Virus record (IMG/VR): IMGVR_UViG_3300023548_000002 | Location: 1-64,000 of that record | Source of the DNA: a virus | Direction: 5' to 3' (one strand) | DNA length: 64,000 bases | In this document: in pieces, positions 61,134 to 64,000 of the stretch | How the letters are laid out: every line of letters starts with the position of its first letter | How positions within the stretch are numbered: the first letter of the stretch is position 1 | Position numbers and translations under genes: made by a program | The notes under the pieces: generated by a model | The model's database searches: none | What the model saw: only the letters and a program-made list of their open reading frames with translations | What the model was told of the DNA's origin: nothing

Positions 61134-62850
61134 TATTGAAACGAATGGACTTAATCCTTATTTAAATGAGCTATTATTGTTTCAAATTGGAACAGATTCC
61201 GACCAATATCTTATAAATCCAGAACTTCTATCTTTATTTAGAGAATTATTAGAGAATAAAGAATTAATTATTCATAATGCTTTATTTGAATTACAGTTCC
61301 TATATGTAAGAAATATTTTTCCAAGTAAAGTATATGATACGATGTTAGCAGATAAAGTATTATATATGGGATTGGACTTAAAATTTTCATTACAATCAGT
61401 AGTAAAAAGGCATTTGAAAATAGAGATGGATAAGACTGCTCAGAAATCGTTTGTAGGATTTTCTGGGGAACTTACCCAATATCAATTAGAATATGCCGCT
61501 ATTGATGTAATGTATTTAAATAAAGTAAAAGAAGTTCAGGATAAGAAAATTGCTAAAAAAGATTTATCCAAGGCAGTGGAATTAGAGAATGAGTTTGTAA
61601 AATCTTTAGCTTATCTTTCTATTTGTGGAATGAAAGTAGATTCACAAAAATGGAGGGATAAAGTTGAAGAAGATACACAGAAATTAAAAAGGGTGGAAGC
61701 AGAAATACTCGATTTAGTAAGTAATACTTCAGAGTACTCTTTTATGCTTAATCCACAATATAATATTTTTCAAACTGCTGAATTAGGGATAAATTTGGAT
61801 AGCAATAAAGATATTATTTGGGTATGTAAGAAGTTAGGGATGGATGTTACCAATCCAGATGACCCAGAAAAAGAATCTGTTTCAGAAACAGTATTAACTC
61901 AATACAAAGATAATCCATTTATTAATCTACTATTAAAGTATAGAGAGCTTAAAAAATCAGTCTCTACTTACGGTATGGATTTTCTTACTCAGATAAATCC
62001 AATTACAGGTAGAATACACTCTCATTACACACAAATGGTAGCTTCTGGTAGAACTATTTCCAAACAGCCAAATCTCAATAATCTTCCATCAGATTACAGG
62101 ACACGGTCTTGCTTTATTGCTGAGCCAGGAAATGTTCTTATTAATGCAGATTACTCCGACCAAGAAGGAAGACTTTTTGCTAATTACAGTAAAGAAAAAA
62201 ACTTAATAGACTTCTACAATGGAGATTTTGCTGATGGACACTCTTATGTTGCTAAGCTTTGTTTTAAAAAAGAGTTGGAAGGAATACCTATGGAAGAAGT
62301 TAAAGCAAAAAGAAGTGATTTAAGAGCTATGGCTAAGACTGCGAGATTTGCTATTTATTACGGAGGAAATGGACATACTATTGCGAAGAATTTAAAAATA
62401 GATGTAAAGGTAGGAGAAGAGATATATGAAAAATATCTCAAAGCTTTTCCAGACTTAGCTGCTTATTTCGATAAGGTTAAGAACTATACAAAAGTAATGA
62501 GATATATTTTAGTATCTCCTATTACCAAAAGAAAAGTTTTTACTTTCGATTCTACACCCTCTTATGACTTTATTAAGAAGTCATTGAACTATCCAATTCA
62601 AGGAAGTGCAGCGGAGATGTCTAAGATAGCTCTTATACGCTTATTTAAGTTAATAAAAACTAATGGACATCTTGGTAAAGTAAAAATAATAGGGTTTATC
62701 TATGATGAAATAATAGTAGAAAGTCCAGAAGATTTGGCAGAGTATTACAAAGAAAAACTCAAGGAATGTATGGAAAGAGCAGCATTGTTGTTTTGTAAAT
62801 ACGTTCCAATTCCTGTAGAACCAGAAATAGCTACTTATTGGAAACATTAA
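61054..62850 (+). CDS. polA: DNA polymerase, family A, with 3'-5' exonuclease domain
   Basis: About 598 residues from the ATG at 61054 (MIQRITTQEEAQ); an in-frame ATG at 61021 is also possible. The exonuclease domain shows FDIETNGL near residue 26, HNALFELQFL and YAAIDVMYLN. The polymerase domain shows motif A as DYSDQEGRLFA (about 365), motif B as RAMAKTARFAIYYGG (about 425), and motif C as YDEI (about 550) in place of the usual HDE. The 5'-nuclease domain of bacterial PolI is absent. It replicates the phage genome; crAss-like phages carry either a family A or B polymerase. The helicase gene follows 11 nt downstream. Confidence 0.9.
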   Translation: MIQRITTQEEAQKLLRDLNSTSSIQFDIETNGLNPYLNELLLFQIGTDSDQYLINPELLSLFRELLENKELIIHNALFELQFLYVRNIFPSKVYDTMLADKVLYMGLDLKFSLQSVVKRHLKIEMDKTAQKSFVGFSGELTQYQLEYAAIDVMYLNKVKEVQDKKIAKKDLSKAVELENEFVKSLAYLSICGMKVDSQKWRDKVEEDTQKLKRVEAEILDLVSNTSEYSFMLNPQYNIFQTAELGINLDSNKDIIWVCKKLGMDVTNPDDPEKESVSETVLTQYKDNPFINLLLKYRELKKSVSTYGMDFLTQINPITGRIHSHYTQMVASGRTISKQPNLNNLPSDYRTRSCFIAEPGNVLINADYSDQEGRLFANYSKEKNLIDFYNGDFADGHSYVAKLCFKKELEGIPMEEVKAKRSDLRAMAKTARFAIYYGGNGHTIAKNLKIDVKVGEEIYEKYLKAFPDLAAYFDKVKNYTKVMRYILVSPITKRKVFTFDSTPSYDFIKKSLNYPIQGSAAEMSKIALIRLFKLIKTNGHLGKVKIIGFIYDEIIVESPEDLAEYYKEKLKECMERAALLFCKYVPIPVEPEIATYWKH

Positions 62851-62861
62851 AAGAAGAAACT

Positions 62862-63983
62862 ATGGATAAATTAAGAGAACAAGCTCAATTAGAAGCATTT
62901 AATGCTTGGAGAAAAAATAACAGCTTCGGAACAATCGAAGGAGCAACAGGGTTTGGAAAGACCCGTATCGGTGTAATGGCAGCTTCATATTACGCTAAAA
63001 AGTATAATTACAACTTTTCTATTCTTATAGTAGTTCCAGATACTAATTTACGAGATAACGAGTGGAAAGCGGAGTTTGAAAAGTGGGGAGAGAAAGAAGT
63101 GTGGGATAAGTGTGTAGAGATAGAATGTATTCATACTGCTTGGAAGTGGGAAGGGAGACAATGGGATTTGGTAATAGCAGATGAAATCCACGATATGGTA
63201 CCATCTATAACACGAACAGATTACAAATATGGAACATTTTTCTATAAGAATAGATACCGAGGGTTACTTGGGTTAAGTGGTAGTATTTCCAAGGGAATAC
63301 GACTTAGACTAAAATACATTGCTCCCGTAGTCTATTCTCTTCATACTGAGGAAGCTAAAGATATGAATTTTGTATCAGATTTCATTATCTATACAGTAGG
63401 AGTATCTTTAACTCCCGAAGAAATGAAGGAATATAGAGCACTAAGTAGAAAAATCGAAGGAAACCCTAATAGAAGATGGTCTGATGTAACAAAACGAATA
63501 GAAATTCTTTATAGAGCTTCAAATAAACTTGAATTAACTAAAAAGATTATCCAGAATACATCTACCAGAGGATTACTTTTTAATATGCGTAATGAAGTTG
63601 CCGACTATTTAAGTGAAGGAAATCCAGATATAGCATCTTACCATTCTGGTTATACTAAAAAACAACGGGCAATTGTACTTAATAAATTTAAGCAGAATGA
63701 GTTACGAGTTCTTTCTACTACCAAAGCTTTGAATCAAGGAGCAAATTTAAGCAACTTGAAATGGGCAGTAATAGTAGCAGGAACAAGTAAAGAGAAAGAT
63801 GCTATACAGAGATTAGGGCGTATCATACGAAAGGAAGATAATAAAAAAGCAATACTTATACGCCTCTATTGTAAGGATACGGTAGAACAGTTCCACCTTG
63901 AGAAAAGTCTCCTAAGATTTAAGTCTGTAGCGAAATTAACAGAAGAGGAACTATTAAAACAAATAAAAGATGATAACCTCTGA
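62862..63983 (+). CDS. SF2 DNA helicase
   Basis: 373 residues. Walker A is GATGFGKTR (about residue 28), motif II is ADEIHD (about 106), motif III is GLSGS, and motif VI is QRLGRIIR (about 317). This is a two-domain superfamily 2 helicase without a large accessory domain, similar to those of crAss-like phages beside DNA polymerase. It unwinds or remodels DNA during replication. I chose the ATG at 62862 (MDKLREQ), 12 nt after the polymerase stop; a TTG at 62838 would overlap it. Confidence 0.88.
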   Translation: MDKLREQAQLEAFNAWRKNNSFGTIEGATGFGKTRIGVMAASYYAKKYNYNFSILIVVPDTNLRDNEWKAEFEKWGEKEVWDKCVEIECIHTAWKWEGRQWDLVIADEIHDMVPSITRTDYKYGTFFYKNRYRGLLGLSGSISKGIRLRLKYIAPVVYSLHTEEAKDMNFVSDFIIYTVGVSLTPEEMKEYRALSRKIEGNPNRRWSDVTKRIEILYRASNKLELTKKIIQNTSTRGLLFNMRNEVADYLSEGNPDIASYHSGYTKKQRAIVLNKFKQNELRVLSTTKALNQGANLSNLKWAVIVAGTSKEKDAIQRLGRIIRKEDNKKAILIRLYCKDTVEQFHLEKSLLRFKSVAKLTEEELLKQIKDDNL

Positions 63984-64000
63984 AATTTTCGAGAAGTATA
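63970..64000 (+). CDS. Start of next early gene (cut by window edge)
   Basis: The frame from the ATG at 63970 reads MITSEIFEKY and is open to the edge. It overlaps the helicase stop by 14 nt, the usual arrangement here. Only ten residues are visible, so no product can be named. Confidence 0.45.
   Translation, partial: MITSEIFEKY

Noticed and set aside
1-64000. Alternative genetic code (TAG or TGA recoding)
   Set aside because: Late giant genes (up to 1787 codons) are free of internal stops, TAA is the usual terminator in those checked, and TAG and TGA end several early genes at sensible points. The standard code suffices in this window.
1-64000. Integrated prophage
   Set aside because: No integrase, excisionase or host flanking gene is visible; both edges lie inside phage genes, so this is consistent with an inner part of a phage genome.

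Overview
The window reads as part of the genome of an AT-rich, tailed, podovirus-type phage of the crAss-like group (order Crassvirales), which infect Bacteroidota. The evidence is the gene set and layout. Two long blocks of genes diverge from about 45.8-47.1 kb. The leftward block carries a crAss-type order of large terminase, portal, acidic scaffold, HK97-fold major capsid protein, connector and ring proteins, a giant muzzle-like tail protein, three huge internal virion proteins and the start of a very large protein resembling the virion RNA polymerase of this group. The rightward block carries many tiny genes, then a family A DNA polymerase and an SF2 helicase. Genes overlap by a few bases, starts lack clear Shine-Dalgarno sequences, and the standard code fits, since the giant ORFs contain no in-frame stops. 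No integrase, reverse transcriptase or canonical tRNA was seen.

Leftward (late) block, 1-45827, in order of transcription: a winged-helix-type regulator and four small proteins; a phage GroES-like co-chaperonin and a full-length GroEL-type chaperonin; a cysteine-rich protein; a putative small terminase; TerL, portal, scaffold, MCP; connector proteins; an abundant-type structural protein followed by its own terminator; a collagen-like and fibre gene group; an adhesin-like protein; a probable lysis group (two membrane-anchored proteins, a patatin-like phospholipase, a DUF5675 protein); a metallophosphoesterase; three ring/adaptor proteins; the muzzle; and the internal proteins, one with a PD-(D/E)XK nuclease signature. 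The RNA polymerase gene runs off the left edge.

The divergence zone, 45828-47114, is almost free of phage-like genes but rich in structure. It holds a GC-rich, multi-helix region upstream of the late block, an AT tract, a compositionally foreign mini-transcript (structured leader, 68-aa gene, intrinsic terminator), a 29-bp repeat pair and a hairpin-rich leader.

Rightward (early) block, 47115-64000: six paralogous genes made of 23-residue repeats sit in two clusters. Between them are an array of five hairpins, a possible ssDNA-binding-type protein, a tRNA-like minihelix joined to a terminator/antiterminator pair, and a run of small genes separated by stop-codon-proximal hairpins that resembles a gene-cassette array. 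After the second cluster come about 17 short, overlapping genes (membrane peptides, zinc-ribbon proteins, one decayed gene), then DNA polymerase and helicase.

Functionally, the right block would take over and replicate DNA, while the left block builds, packages and releases particles. The injected virion RNA polymerase is presumed to start early transcription, and the chaperonin pair is presumed to help fold capsid or tail proteins. The least explained parts are the repeat-protein family, the structured RNAs around the divergence point and the cassette-like array.
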